The notes below the pieces were generated by a model. The model saw only the letters and a list, made by a program, of their open reading frames with translations, was not told where the DNA came from and ran no database searches. Positions 1-10,500 of a stretch of DNA of 64,000 nt are shown here, in pieces. This DNA is from Thiodiazotropha sp050291245. GTDB lineage: Bacteria > Pseudomonadota > Gammaproteobacteria > Chromatiales > Chromatiaceae. The translations under genes were made by a program, and so were the position numbers. The stretch is taken from the NCBI GenBank assembly GCA_050291245.1, contig JBNKJP010000021.1:1-64000 (forward strand), read 5' to 3'. The stretch's first letter is position 1, and every line of letters begins with the position of its first letter.

Positions 1-1
1 G

Positions 2-610
2 TTTATGCGTAATCTCAATGAAGGTATCGCAAGGCAGGCCAATGAAGAGGACGGTTGTACCGGGAAGTTTTGGGAAGGCAGGTTCAAAAGCCAGGCGCTA
101 CTTGATGATGCGGCACTCTTGACCTGTATGAGCTACGTTGATCTTAACCCGATACGGGCAAAGATAGCCGATAGACCCGAAGAATCAGATTTTACCTCTA
201 TTCAGGATCGTATCAGACATTATCAAAACGCACTTGAGCAAACAGGAAATCGTGTAGAAGCTGCCACCGCAACCCCTGAACATTTAGAGCCGTTCGTGGG
301 TGGCGAGCATCAAGACAAGACACCAGGCTTGAGCTTTAGCCTGCCAGACTACCTGGAATTGACCGATTGGGCAGGGCGGGCTATCAGAGAGGAGAAATCC
401 GGTGCGATTCCCTCAGGGCTGGCACCAATCCTGGAGCGGTTGAATATCGATTCGGAGGCCTGGCTGGATAACGTGAAAAACTATGGCAAAAACTACAACA
501 CAGTCATAGGCACAAGGGAAGGGATTAAGCAGTTCACTCAAGCCATAGGTAGAGGGAGAAAGTGGTTCTGCGCAAGTGGGTTTTCGTTGCAGATCTATCA
601 GGTAAGTTAA
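2..610 (+). CDS. REP-associated Y1-type transposase, 3' part
   Basis: The reading frame is open to the left window edge, so the start lies outside and only about 200 C-terminal residues are seen. The segment with FWEGRFKSQALL followed by SYVDLNPIRAKIA is the conserved C-terminal half of the IS200-like/RAYT transposase fold (COG1943). The tyrosine of SYVDLNPIRA sits where the Y1 nucleophile is expected, which is an analogy and not verified. The HUH motif would be upstream and is not visible. Such enzymes act as single-strand nucleases linked to REP palindromes. A perfect 15-bp hairpin follows 48 bases after the stop, and REP-like palindromes occur elsewhere in the window. The last 100 residues are less conserved and have no recognised domain. 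Confidence 0.8.
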   Translation, partial: FMRNLNEGIARQANEEDGCTGKFWEGRFKSQALLDDAALLTCMSYVDLNPIRAKIADRPEESDFTSIQDRIRHYQNALEQTGNRVEAATATPEHLEPFVGGEHQDKTPGLSFSLPDYLELTDWAGRAIREEKSGAIPSGLAPILERLNIDSEAWLDNVKNYGKNYNTVIGTREGIKQFTQAIGRGRKWFCASGFSLQIYQVS

Positions 611-658
611 GCTAATCATCGATTCATTATGGGTTATAGCATTATATTTCCCACTCAC

Positions 659-692
659 ACACCCCCTTTAAGCAAGTGCTTAAAGGGGGTGT
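659..692. repeat. Perfect 15-bp hairpin behind the transposase
   Basis: The left arm ACACCCCCTTTAAGC (659-673) and right arm GCTTAAAGGGGGTGT (678-692) pair perfectly around the loop AAGT. There is no T-tract after it, so it is not a classical intrinsic terminator, although it could still stop transcription. Its place just behind a RAYT gene makes a REP-type target or transposon-end hairpin an alternative. Confidence 0.7.
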
Positions 693-808
693 CCCGTTGT
701 ACGCAGGTTTGCGGACTTACCGCTAAATGCTGACTATTCGGTCCGACCACCCCATTCAAATTAGCACAGTTGATATGCTGGATTCAGGGTAGGCGATATT
801 TCCCTGAA

Positions 809-1276
809 TCAATGGGCCATGAATGCTAGAATGTCGCTGTCCTCTTCCGCAACAATGGCGAGGATTTTACCTGCATCACCACGGAACAATTTCGAAAATA
901 GCGCTAAGTTCATTGTGGCTACGTAGGTGCTTCCATCCGATTTTTCGTAAATGGATACAGAACAAGGCATCATAACTGATATGAATTTGGTCTTGTCCTG
1001 TTTGAGCAGACTCGCCGCATACTCTGGTTTGCAGACCTTTAACACTTTGATCTTTCCTGGGTCTGCCTGGTCGAAGTTGATCAGCGATTTCTGAAAATCG
1101 TACACCTTTGGGACGACCCATCCCAACCCTTTGGCGGTCTCGGTGACGAGTGTGACTGTTTTTTCGAAATCGTAGGGACTCTTGACTTCATGAACCATCA
1201 GTTCTCCCATAGAGCATCCTGCGAGAATAATGGTCGAGATTACGATGGTGATGAAGGTAAAGCGAGATGTATACAT
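809..1276 (-). CDS. DUF302 lipoprotein
   Basis: A 155-residue protein with a lipoprotein signal peptide: hydrophobic residues 6-19, then LAGC with the lipidated Cys at 21. The mature part matches the DUF302 pattern: an early stretch with FEKTV and LGW, and a late segment with MPCSVSIYE followed by a helix ending the fold. DUF302 proteins are small alpha/beta domains of unknown biochemical role, often in the envelope of sulfur and metal oxidisers. The upstream bases read TAAGCAATG with a purine-rich stretch (GGAGG on the coding strand) before the start. A second DUF302 protein lies at 19841-20308 and is only distantly similar. Confidence 0.75.
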   Translation of the reverse strand: MYTSRFTFITIVISTIILAGCSMGELMVHEVKSPYDFEKTVTLVTETAKGLGWVVPKVYDFQKSLINFDQADPGKIKVLKVCKPEYAASLLKQDKTKFISVMMPCSVSIYEKSDGSTYVATMNLALFSKLFRGDAGKILAIVAEEDSDILAFMAH

Positions 1277-1493
1277 TGCTTACCTCCGGCATATTTAGAA
1301 TATCGCCTACATTGAATTATAGGGCATTATTAAATCAGTGATTAATTATATTTTTAATGACCTCAACAGAGTGATTCTTGTTAATTGCTGATTAATATAC
1401 ACATTTACTATCAGTGCGTATTTCTTGTATAAGAACGCCTTTTATTTAATCGGGTTTCCATGCAAACAGGATGGTCTCAGAGGATAAGGTGAT

Positions 1494-1787
1494 ATGAAAA
1501 TGCTTCGAACAATCATTGGTGTATTTTCAGTTCTTTGTTTGCTTTGTCTGGGTTGTGGTGAGGGAGGGAGTAAAACAATCCACGAAAAAACCAACTTTTC
1601 TTCGACGACAATGTCTTTGGAAGCGACAAAACCGGAAATATCTCAGGAAACGGAGCAGAAATGTACCGTTACTGATTCCAATGGTCCGCTTGAGGGAGGG
1701 GACTTGGTAACCCAGGGATGTTCAGCGGGACAGATATGTGTTTGCACAGCTCAAGCCGGCTATTCCTGTAGTGGAATCTGCCGCTAG
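1494..1787 (+). CDS. Small cysteine-rich lipoprotein, unknown
   Basis: 97 residues. Residues 1-20 form a lipoprotein signal with LCLGC and the lipidated Cys at 21. The C-terminal 45 residues hold six cysteines (CTV, QGCSAGQICVCTAQAG, CSGICR), which suggests a disulfide-stabilised knot or a metal-binding knob on an anchor rich in Ser/Thr. The start is supported by AAGGTGAT directly upstream of the ATG. No family is recognised. It stands alone between a divergent DUF302 gene and a long non-coding stretch before aceE. Confidence 0.6.
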   Translation: MKMLRTIIGVFSVLCLLCLGCGEGGSKTIHEKTNFSSTTMSLEATKPEISQETEQKCTVTDSNGPLEGGDLVTQGCSAGQICVCTAQAGYSCSGICR

Positions 1788-2312
1788 TCGACCGGGTTCC
1801 GGGCAGGTTGGCGACCATCATTCAATAGTGCCATTGCGCACTGTTGTAAGAGTTCAAGGTAGAGGTGCTGTGTGGTTTGAAGAAGTCTTTGCATGAGGCA
1901 CGCATCCGCGAAATTATACGGAGTTTGTTGTGATAGTCAGTACAATTCAAACCCTTCACAATTAACCCATTAATAAGGCTATTTGGAAGGACATACAGAG
2001 TTAAGGGAAGGGAGTCAGAAACTGGCCATAGGTGACTCAAGGTCAAAGGGTATACCCGGATTATCTGTGGGATAATCTTCAGGGAACTTAAAATAGGCAA
2101 TAAAAACAATTAATTAGGGCGATATTAGATTTTTTTTCGCTGGCGCTGAAATTGCCTTTGTCTTGCTGTATATTACGCACGTCAATTCATACCATTGCTA
2201 ATCCAAATAATCGTTCCAGGTCCAGGCCGGAGATTCGATTGTCTGGATGGGGAAGAGTATGCTCAGGACTTTCGTTCGTCCTGTGTAAATCTGAACAGTT
2301 TAGAGAATAACA
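1788..2312. other. Non-coding stretch upstream of aceE
   Basis: About 520 bases without a credible gene. A 95-codon frame on the minus strand (1822-2109) has no recognisable sequence and no ribosome site. The stretch becomes AT-rich towards 2100-2180 (T8 run at about 2131) and probably carries the aceE promoter, but I see no convincing -35/-10 pair and no PdhR-type palindrome. Confidence 0.5.
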
Positions 2313-4967
2313 ATGCCGAACAGACCCGATATCGACCCGACTGAAACACAGGAATGGCTGGATGCTTTGGAGGCCGTGCTGGAAAATGAGGGGGTGGAGC
2401 GCGCCCACTTCCTGATCGAGCGTCTGGTGGACAAGGCCCGTCGTTCCGGTGCCCATTTGCCCTTCAGCGCGAACACGGCTTATCTCAATACCATTCCGGT
2501 GACCAAGCAAAAACGCTTTCCGGGGGATCGGGCGATGGAACGGCGTATTCGTTCCTTCATCCGCTGGAATGCGATGGCCATGGTGGTCCAGGCAAACCGG
2601 ATCTCCACGGAACTGGGTGGACATATTTCGAGTTTCGCCTCCAGCGCCACCCTGTTTGACGTGGGCTTCAATCACTTTTTTCGTGCCCCGACCCAGGAGC
2701 GGGACGGGGATTTGATCTTTTTCCAGGGTCATTCCGCGCCGGGTGTCTACGCACGGGCCTTCATGGAAGGCCGGCTCAGCGAGGAGCAGCTCTACAGTTT
2801 TCGCCAGGAGGTGGACGGTCATGGTCTGTCGTCCTATCCCCATCCCTGGCTGATGCCGGGGTTCTGGCAGTTTCCGACGGTCTCGATGGGCCTGGGGCCG
2901 TTGATGGCCATCTACCAGGCCCGCTTCATGCGTTATCTGCACGACCGGGGGGTGCTGAATACTGACGAACGCAAGGTCTGGGCGTTTTGCGGTGACGGTG
3001 AGATGGATGAGCCCGAGGCCCTGGGCGCGATCTCCCTGGCCGGGCGGGAACGACTCGATAACCTGGTGTTCGTGATCAACTGCAATCTGCAACGCCTGGA
3101 CGGTCCGGTGCGGGGTAACGGCAAGATCATCCAGGAACTGGAAGGGGTGTTCCGGGGCGCGGGATGGAATGTCTTGAAGGTGATCTGGGGCGGATATTGG
3201 GATCCGCTGTTGGCCCGGGACAAGAACGGCATTCTGCTCAAACGCATGGAAGAGTGCGTGGATGGGGATTACCAGGCCTACAAGGCCAAGGGCGGCGCCT
3301 ATACCCGGGAACACTTCTTCGGCCGCTACCCGGAACTCGAAGAGATGGTGGCCAACATGACCGATGAGGATATCTGGCGCCTGAACCGGGGTGGCCACGA
3401 TCCTCACAAGGTGTACGCCGCCTATGCCGAGGCGACCGCGCACAAGGGCCAGCCGACGGTGATTCTGGCCAAAACCGTGAAAGGCTATGGCATGGGGATC
3501 GCCGGTGAGGGTCAGAACATCACCCATTCCCAGAAAAAGATGGGCGAGGCGGCGCTGAAGGCGTTTCGCGATCGATTCAATATTCCCATCTCGGACGATC
3601 AGATTGGCGCGGCGCCCTTCTACAAGCCGCCGGCGGACAGTCCTGAGATGAAATACATGCACGATCAGCGCAGCAAACTGGGTGGCTTCCTGCCCCAGCG
3701 CCGCACCAAGGTGGAGACGTTGAAGGTACCGCCCCTCGAGACCTTCAAGACATTGTTGGAGGGCAGCGGGGATCGGGAACAGTCGACCACCATGGCCTTT
3801 GTCCGATTGCTCAACATGCTGGTCCGGGACAAGCAGCTCGGAAAACAGATCGTACCCATCGTGCCCGACGAGGCGCGGACCTTCGGTATGGAGGGAATGT
3901 TTCGCCAGTTGGGTATCTATTCATCGGTGGGGCAGTTGTACGAACCGGTGGATGCCGATCAGGTCATGTTTTACCGGGAAGACAAGAAAGGTCAGATCCT
4001 GCAGGAAGGTATCAACGAGGCCGGCGCGATGTCGTCCTGGATCGCCGCCGCCACCGCTTACAGCAATCACGGGGTCAGCATGATCCCGTTCTATATCTAC
4101 TATTCCATGTTCGGTTTTCAGCGGATCGGGGATCTGGCCTGGGCCGCGGGAGATATGCAGGCACGGGGATTCCTGCTCGGCGGCACCGCGGGGCGTACCA
4201 CCCTGGCGGGCGAGGGGCTGCAACATCAGGACGGGCATAGCCATCTCATGGCCGCCACGATTCCTAACTGTGTGTCCTACGACCCGACCTTCGCCTACGA
4301 ACTCACGGTGATCATTCAGGACGGTATGCGCCGGATGTATCAGGAGCAGGAGAACATCTTCTACTACATCACGGTGATGAATGAAAACTACGTTCAGCCC
4401 GCGATGCCCGAGGGTGTGGAGGAGGGTATCGTTCGCGGACTCTATTCGTTGCAGGAGGGGGGCAAGCACAAGAAGCGGGTCCAGCTCATGGGCAGCGGTA
4501 CGATCCTGCGTGAGGTGATTGCCGCGGCGGAGTTGTTGGAAAAGGACTTCAAGGTCTCGGCGGATATCTGGAGCGCGACCAGCTTCAATGAACTGCGCCG
4601 CGAGGGATTGGAGGTCGAACGCTGGAACACCCTGCATCCCGATGCCGAACCCAAGGTCAGTTATGTCACTCGCTGTCTGACCGGTCGCAAGGGTCCGGTG
4701 ATCGCGGCCACGGATTATGTACGCAGCTATGCCGACCAGATTCGCGCCTTTGTTCCGGCCCGATACTCGGTACTGGGCACGGACGGATTCGGGCGCAGTG
4801 ATATGCGCAGTCAGTTGCGCAAGTTTTTTGAAGTCAATCGTTACTACATCGTCATCGCCGCGCTGAAGGCGTTGGTCGATGAGGGCGCACTCGAGGCGGA
4901 GGCGGTCAACCAGGCTATCAAGCAATACAAGATCGATCCGGATAAACCCAATCCCTCCCGTGTCTAG
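2313..4967 (+). CDS. aceE: Pyruvate dehydrogenase E1, homodimeric
   Basis: 884 residues, the usual length for the alpha2-type AceE of gammaproteobacteria. E1 decarboxylates pyruvate with thiamine diphosphate and acetylates the lipoyl groups of E2. The ThDP motif begins with GDGEMDEPEA (about residue 227) and closes near NCNLQRLDG (about 255). The C-terminal transketolase-like part contains the E1-typical GYGMGIAGEGQN, EGINEAGAM and AGRTTLAGEGLQHQDGHS segments. ATG at 2313 gives the standard N-terminus (PDIDPTETQEWLDALE). aceF follows 83 bases downstream on the same strand, so the two are likely co-transcribed. Long frames on the opposite strand are antisense shadows. Confidence 0.97.
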   Translation: MPNRPDIDPTETQEWLDALEAVLENEGVERAHFLIERLVDKARRSGAHLPFSANTAYLNTIPVTKQKRFPGDRAMERRIRSFIRWNAMAMVVQANRISTELGGHISSFASSATLFDVGFNHFFRAPTQERDGDLIFFQGHSAPGVYARAFMEGRLSEEQLYSFRQEVDGHGLSSYPHPWLMPGFWQFPTVSMGLGPLMAIYQARFMRYLHDRGVLNTDERKVWAFCGDGEMDEPEALGAISLAGRERLDNLVFVINCNLQRLDGPVRGNGKIIQELEGVFRGAGWNVLKVIWGGYWDPLLARDKNGILLKRMEECVDGDYQAYKAKGGAYTREHFFGRYPELEEMVANMTDEDIWRLNRGGHDPHKVYAAYAEATAHKGQPTVILAKTVKGYGMGIAGEGQNITHSQKKMGEAALKAFRDRFNIPISDDQIGAAPFYKPPADSPEMKYMHDQRSKLGGFLPQRRTKVETLKVPPLETFKTLLEGSGDREQSTTMAFVRLLNMLVRDKQLGKQIVPIVPDEARTFGMEGMFRQLGIYSSVGQLYEPVDADQVMFYREDKKGQILQEGINEAGAMSSWIAAATAYSNHGVSMIPFYIYYSMFGFQRIGDLAWAAGDMQARGFLLGGTAGRTTLAGEGLQHQDGHSHLMAATIPNCVSYDPTFAYELTVIIQDGMRRMYQEQENIFYYITVMNENYVQPAMPEGVEEGIVRGLYSLQEGGKHKKRVQLMGSGTILREVIAAAELLEKDFKVSADIWSATSFNELRREGLEVERWNTLHPDAEPKVSYVTRCLTGRKGPVIAATDYVRSYADQIRAFVPARYSVLGTDGFGRSDMRSQLRKFFEVNRYYIVIAALKALVDEGALEAEAVNQAIKQYKIDPDKPNPSRV

Positions 4968-5050
4968 GGAATTTTCGGGGATTCCGGAGACGAGAATCGA
5001 AAGTGCTTGAACGAAACAGTGACTGCCTGAAGGGCAAAAGAGGATAAGAA

Positions 5051-6397
5051 GTGGGTAAAACGACAGAGGTAGTGTTGCCGGATATCGGTGATTTCGAATC
5101 CGTGGAGATCATCGAGATCCTGGTTTCAGAAGGTGATGAAGTCTCGGTGGATGATTCGCTGCTGACCCTGGAGAGCGATAAGGCAACGATGGAGATTCCC
5201 TCGCCCCACGGTGGTGTGGTGGGCGACCTGCGGGTCAAGGTAGGCGATCGTGTCAGCGAGGGCGATGTCATTCTGACGATTGCTTTGAGTGATACTTCGA
5301 TGTCCGCTGACACCACGGCTGCCTCTGCGGGGCCGGCTCCGGCCGCCGAGGAGCTCGAAACCGTGCAAGCGCCGGCACCAACACCCAGTGATGCGGTTAC
5401 CACGGAGGTGGTCGAGAGCCGACGTCCCGGCGATAAGGAACTCCGGGTACCTCCGGTTCCCCAGGGGCTGTCAGAGTCCGGGGGGCAGGCGAAACCCCAC
5501 GCCAGTCCCGCGGTACGTCGTCTGGCCCGGGAGCTGGGTGTGGACCTGTCGCTGGTCAAGGGCAAGGGGCCCAAGGCGCGGATCCTCAAAGACGATGTGC
5601 ATCAATTCGTCAAGCAGTCCCTGCGACGGGGTGAAGCGGGTCGGCCCGCGGGGGGCGGACTGGCCCTGCCTTCCGCACCCGAAGTGGACTACAGCCGGTT
5701 CGGCGAGGTGGAGACCCGTCCCCTGGGACGGCTGAAAAAACTCAGCGGCGCCCACCTGCATCGCTGCTGGCTCACCGTTCCTCATGTCACCCAGTTTGAC
5801 GAGGCGGACATCACCGAGTTGGAGGCGTTCCGGGTTGCGCAAAAGACCGAGGCGCAACGGCGCGATCTGCGCCTCACCCTGATGCCATTTCTGATGAAGG
5901 CCGTGGCTGCGGCTTTACGTGAAATGCCTCAATTCAATGCTTCCCTGGATGCCGAGGGGGAATCCCTGGTATTCCGAAAGTACGTGCATATCGGCGTGGC
6001 CGTGGATACACCGAACGGTCTGGTGGTACCGGTCATCCGGGATGTGGATCAGAAAGGTATCTTCGATCTGTCAGCCGAGCTCATGGGGATCAGTGAAAAG
6101 GCCCGTGACGGCAAATTGGCACCCAGTGATATGCAGGGCGGCTGTTTTTCGATTTCCAGCCTGGGCGGTATCGGTGGCACCGCCTTTACACCCATCGTCA
6201 ATGCCCCCGAGGTGGCGATTCTCGGGGTCTCTCGCAGCAGTATGCAACCTGTGTGGGATGGCACGGCGTTTCAACCCCGCTTGATGTTGCCCCTTTCGCT
6301 CTCGTATGACCATCGTGTCATCGACGGAGCGGAGGGGGTTCGCTTTACCGGCCTGGTGTCCGGTCTTTTGAGTGATATACGCACTTTGCTGCTATAG
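5051..6397 (+). CDS. aceF: Pyruvate dehydrogenase E2, single lipoyl domain
   Basis: 448 residues starting with GTG (AAGAGGATAA upstream). Order: one N-terminal lipoyl domain with the lipoylated Lys in LESDKATME (Lys 44); a long Ala/Pro/Glu linker (80-145); a peripheral subunit-binding domain (HASPAVRRLARELGVDL, about 150-185); and the catalytic acyltransferase domain from about 225, with the active-site motif DHRVIDGAEG near 420. E. coli AceF carries three lipoyl domains; this form has one, as in many other proteobacteria. A second, similar lipoyl domain is carried by LpdA (11052-12776), so the complex may use two lipoyl sources. No clear terminator follows. Confidence 0.96.
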   Translation: MGKTTEVVLPDIGDFESVEIIEILVSEGDEVSVDDSLLTLESDKATMEIPSPHGGVVGDLRVKVGDRVSEGDVILTIALSDTSMSADTTAASAGPAPAAEELETVQAPAPTPSDAVTTEVVESRRPGDKELRVPPVPQGLSESGGQAKPHASPAVRRLARELGVDLSLVKGKGPKARILKDDVHQFVKQSLRRGEAGRPAGGGLALPSAPEVDYSRFGEVETRPLGRLKKLSGAHLHRCWLTVPHVTQFDEADITELEAFRVAQKTEAQRRDLRLTLMPFLMKAVAAALREMPQFNASLDAEGESLVFRKYVHIGVAVDTPNGLVVPVIRDVDQKGIFDLSAELMGISEKARDGKLAPSDMQGGCFSISSLGGIGGTAFTPIVNAPEVAILGVSRSSMQPVWDGTAFQPRLMLPLSLSYDHRVIDGAEGVRFTGLVSGLLSDIRTLLL

Positions 6398-6598
6398 AAA
6401 GTAGGGATTCATGCCCGTATTTCAGCGTCTGTTCAGTCACTTCTGATGGTTATTAGGATTTTTTAATATTCTGAAACTCATAAAGTTGTCTGATTTTTGA
6501 CCGATACAACAGACAGGCATCACCTGCATCAAGAGTACTGGTATGGTTCGACAGGATGTCGAAACCGGGTGCTATTGATGGCATGACCCAATTTTTCT

Positions 6599-7558
6599 AT
6601 GCATAACAGACTGATATTTATACTGATATTGGCTTTTTTTATGCCTCCGGTGTTGGCTGGAAGTGTGAAAAATGAGCCCATATTACCCCTCGTGACGGAT
6701 CCGGATCTGGATCCCAGGCTGGTCGCGCTGGGCGATCGTTTGTTCCATGACAAGCGGCTGTCCCAGGACAACAGCCTGAGTTGCGCCTCCTGTCATCTGC
6801 TCTCCTCGGGCGGTACTGACCGGCAACCCCGTTCCATGGGCGTCGGCGGTACCATGGGCGAGATCAAAGCGCCCACGGTTTACAACAGCCGATACAATTT
6901 CGTGCAGTTCTGGGACGGTCGCGCCGAAACCCTGGAGGAACAGGCGGCCGGACCCGTGCACAATCCGATTGAGATGAACTCCTCCTGGTCGGAAGTGATA
7001 TCCAAACTGCGTAAGGACCCTGACCTGGTCGAACGCTTCGATGCCATCTTCGAGGATGGCCTGACCGGGGCTAACATCGCCACGTCGATAGCCACCTTCG
7101 AACGTTCGATGATCACCGTGAATTCCCGTTTTGATCGGTGGCTGCAAGGGGAGGAGGGCGTCCTTTCGGAAGTCGAGTTAAAAGGCTATCGCCTGTTCAA
7201 AAGCTATGGTTGTATCAGTTGCCACCAGGGAGTCAACGTGGGTGGCAATATGTACGGATACATGGGTGCAATGGGGGATTACTTCAAGGATCGCGGTTCC
7301 GAGATCACCCGTGCGGACATGGGCCGATACAACGTCACCCACCAGGAACAGGACCGGCACTACTTCAAGGTTCCGAGCCTCAGGTTGGCGGCAATCAATC
7401 CCCCCTATTTTCATGACGGAACGGTAACCGACCTGGATGAGGCGGTTCGCATCATGGGGCGTTATCAATTGGGGCGGGAGATCCCTGACGGGGAGATTCA
7501 AAATATCGTGGCGTTTCTGCGAACTCTGGTCGGAGAGAACGTCAGATTCAAGCCATGA
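6599..7558 (+). CDS. Di-haem cytochrome c peroxidase family protein
   Basis: 319 residues with a Sec signal peptide (hydrophobic 4-17, cleavage near VLAG). Two c-type haem motifs are present, CASCH at 62-66 and CISCH at about 205-209, in the layout of the bacterial CcpA/MauG superfamily. Conserved landmarks include DRLFHDKRLS, FWDGRAETLEEQA and the late KVPSLRLAAINPPYFHDG block. Expected role: periplasmic peroxide reduction or a MauG-like oxidation. The stop overlaps the start of the next gene (ATGA at 7555-7558), so the enzyme and a c-di-GMP protein are translationally coupled. The pair sits between aceF and lpdA without an obvious metabolic link to them. Confidence 0.9.
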   Translation: MHNRLIFILILAFFMPPVLAGSVKNEPILPLVTDPDLDPRLVALGDRLFHDKRLSQDNSLSCASCHLLSSGGTDRQPRSMGVGGTMGEIKAPTVYNSRYNFVQFWDGRAETLEEQAAGPVHNPIEMNSSWSEVISKLRKDPDLVERFDAIFEDGLTGANIATSIATFERSMITVNSRFDRWLQGEEGVLSEVELKGYRLFKSYGCISCHQGVNVGGNMYGYMGAMGDYFKDRGSEITRADMGRYNVTHQEQDRHYFKVPSLRLAAINPPYFHDGTVTDLDEAVRIMGRYQLGREIPDGEIQNIVAFLRTLVGENVRFKP

Positions 7559-10500
7559 AAATGTTCAAGACCATCGGCTCCAAGCGAAGTTTCCTGCTCG
7601 CCGCATTGTTGGTCGCCATCATGATGTTGCTGTTTCTGTTCTGGGATGACGAATCCCGTGAATATGCCGAAGTATCCCACACCCTGCTGCAACTCAAGGA
7701 GATGGATGCGCGGCTTGATCGCGATGTCCTGAGGGTCACTTCATTTATGCTGGTGCAGTATGATCCTTTGGTCCAGACCTCCTGGAGGCTCAAGGAGCTA
7801 CGCCATCTACTGCAGGATGCCACGGCTCATCAGGACGAAGAGTTTCACGCACTGATGAGCATTTACTGGCAGGGTATGGACGATAAGCTCGCTATCCTCG
7901 AGAAAATCAAGTTTCAGGCAGCCCTGGTACGCAATGGTATCCACTACCTGCCGATTGTTTCCCGGGAGTTGAGTGCCATAGAGCCCGAGGCCTATCAGAA
8001 GGTGCTCGAACTGCTGAACATGCTCTACACCTATGAACTTTTCTATACCGACTCTCAGCTCGACGAAATTCGCGATATGCTGACCGGCTTGGAGCACCTG
8101 CCACTCAATACTCACGAGGGTGCGGAAATACTCGAAAAGGTCCTGTTTCACGTCAATTCGAATCTTGACGATCTGACCGCGTTGGGACAGTGGAAGAGTC
8201 AGTATCTGGCGGTTCCCAGCCTGGAGTATTTCGAGAACATCCATAGCCATCATGAAGAAAGCCGCATCACCGAGATGAAACACAAGCGGGAGTTGATCAT
8301 CGTCCTTTCGCTGATGGTTTTCGTCCTGGTGTTAGGGCTATGGCTGTTGATCCACAGCCTGCAAAGGGCACATCATGAAGTGAACCGGTCCTGGCACCGT
8401 CTTCACGATGCGGTGGAGAACCTCTCCGAAGCTTTTGCCCTTTTCGATGGGGATGGGCTACTGGTGCTCCATAATCGTCGCTTTCTCACCTTCTATCCAT
8501 GGTTGAAGGATTGGCTTGAACAGGGGATCGACCTGAATGCCATCAAGGCGGCCACCGGTGGGCGGGTGCGAAGTTTCAATCAGGAAGGGGAGGAGATCAT
8601 CGGCAGCCTGCCCAAGGGCCAGTTTATGGAACAGGTGGACAACGACACCTGGTATCTGGCGAGCAATGTGGATACCTCCGAGGGTGGGGTGGTTTGCGTG
8701 CGTAGTGATGTGACCGCCTCGAAGCGCGCCGAAGCGGATCTGCGCAAATTGAGCCGTGTCCTGGAGCAGAGTCCCGCATCCGTGGTGATCACCAATACCG
8801 ACGGTATCATCGAGTACGTCAATCCGAAATTCGAGCAGGTCTCCGGCTACACATCCGCGGAGGCACTCGGGCAAAATCCCCGATTTCTCAAGAGTGGCGA
8901 CAAGTCCCAGGAAGAGTACGACGAGATGTGGGGCAACTTGCTTGCCGGTAAAGAGTGGCGTGGCCTGTTTCACAACCGGCGCAAGGACGGCACCATCTAT
9001 TGGGAGTCCGCATCGATTTCGCCATTACGGGATGAGCGTGGCCGGATCACCCATTTCATCGCCATCAAAGAGGACATTACGGCGCAGAAACGCGCAGAAG
9101 ACCAATTGCGCATGAATACCGCGGTCTTCGAGACCACCACCGAAGGTATCATGGTTACCGACGAGGAGAACCTCATCAAGACCATTAATCCGGCGTTTAC
9201 CCGAATTACCGGCTTCACCCAGGATGAGGTGCAGGGGCGTTCTCCGAGTGTTCTGAGTTCCGGACGGCATGACCGCGGATTTTATGAAAAGATGTGGGAA
9301 TCGGTGCTGCAAAAAGGCTACTGGACCGGTGAGATCTGGAATCGCCGCAAGGACGGCAGTGTCTATCCCGAGTGGCTCTCCATTTCGACCATCCGGGATG
9401 ACAACGGTATCGTCAGGGAACACGTGGCGGTGTTTTCCGATATTACCAAGTACAAACAGGATGAGGAGCAGATTCTCTATCAGGCTAATTACGATGCCCT
9501 GACCGGACTGCCCAATCGTTCCCTGCTCTCGGATCGGTTGAGTCAGGCCATCGTCGCCGCACAGCGAGAGAGTTGGATGCTTGCGGTGCTTTTTGTCGAC
9601 CTGAATCACTTCAAAATCGTCAACGACACCTTCGGCCACGTGGTGGGCGATGAGGTGTTGCAAATGGTTGCGGGACGGATCAAATCGTGTCTGCGGGAAT
9701 CCGATACCGTGGCCCGTTTCGGCGGCGACGAGTTCATCATCCTGCTGCAGGATGTCACGGAGATGGATTCAGTGGCACATATCGCCACCAACATCATCAA
9801 CAGCACTACCCGGGTCATCACCTTATATGGACGGGAGATCTACATCGGCGCCAGCATCGGCATCACGGTCTATCCCGATGATGCGGAGAATGTGGATTCC
9901 CTGCTGCGCAATGCGGACATGGCCATGTATCAGGCCAAGGAACGGGGACGCAATACCTACCAGTTCTTTACCGCCTCGATGCAGCAGCACACCCTGGTCC
10001 GTCAGCAGTTGGAACTCGATCTGCGGCAGGCCATCCAGCGGGAGGAGCTTGAGATCTTCTACCAACCTGTGGTGGATGCCAGGGAAAACCGGGTAGTCAG
10101 TGTCGAGGCACTGTTGCGCTGGCACCATCCGATTCGCGGCATGGTCTCACCGGCGATCTTCATCCCTTTGGCGGAAGACACCGGACAGATCGGTCCGATC
10201 GGCGAATGGGTGATGCGCGGGGCCTGTGAACAGCTCAAGCAGTGGCATCGCGCGGGATTCAAGGACCTCAAGATGGCGGTAAATCTCTCCAGCCGGCAAC
10301 GGGAACTGGGTCTGCAAGGGGAATTCCTCAAGGAGTTGCTGCAAGAGACCGGGCTGAGTTCAGACTATCTTACCTTGGAGATGACCGAGAGCCTGTTGAT
10401 GCGTGATACCGAGGAGGCCATGACCTGGCTGACCAGTTTCAAGGATCTGGGTATCAAGCTGTCGGTGGACGATTTTGGCACCGGTTATTCATCATTGAGC

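Noticed and set aside
1822..2109. 95-codon frame on the minus strand
   Set aside because: No ribosome site, no recognisable sequence, and it lies in the likely aceE upstream region.
2187..3662. 491-codon open frame on the minus strand
   Set aside because: Antisense to aceE, whose identity is certain; His/Arg-rich composition typical of GC-rich shadow frames.
3921..4925. 334-codon open frame on the minus strand
   Set aside because: Also antisense to aceE, without any domain pattern.
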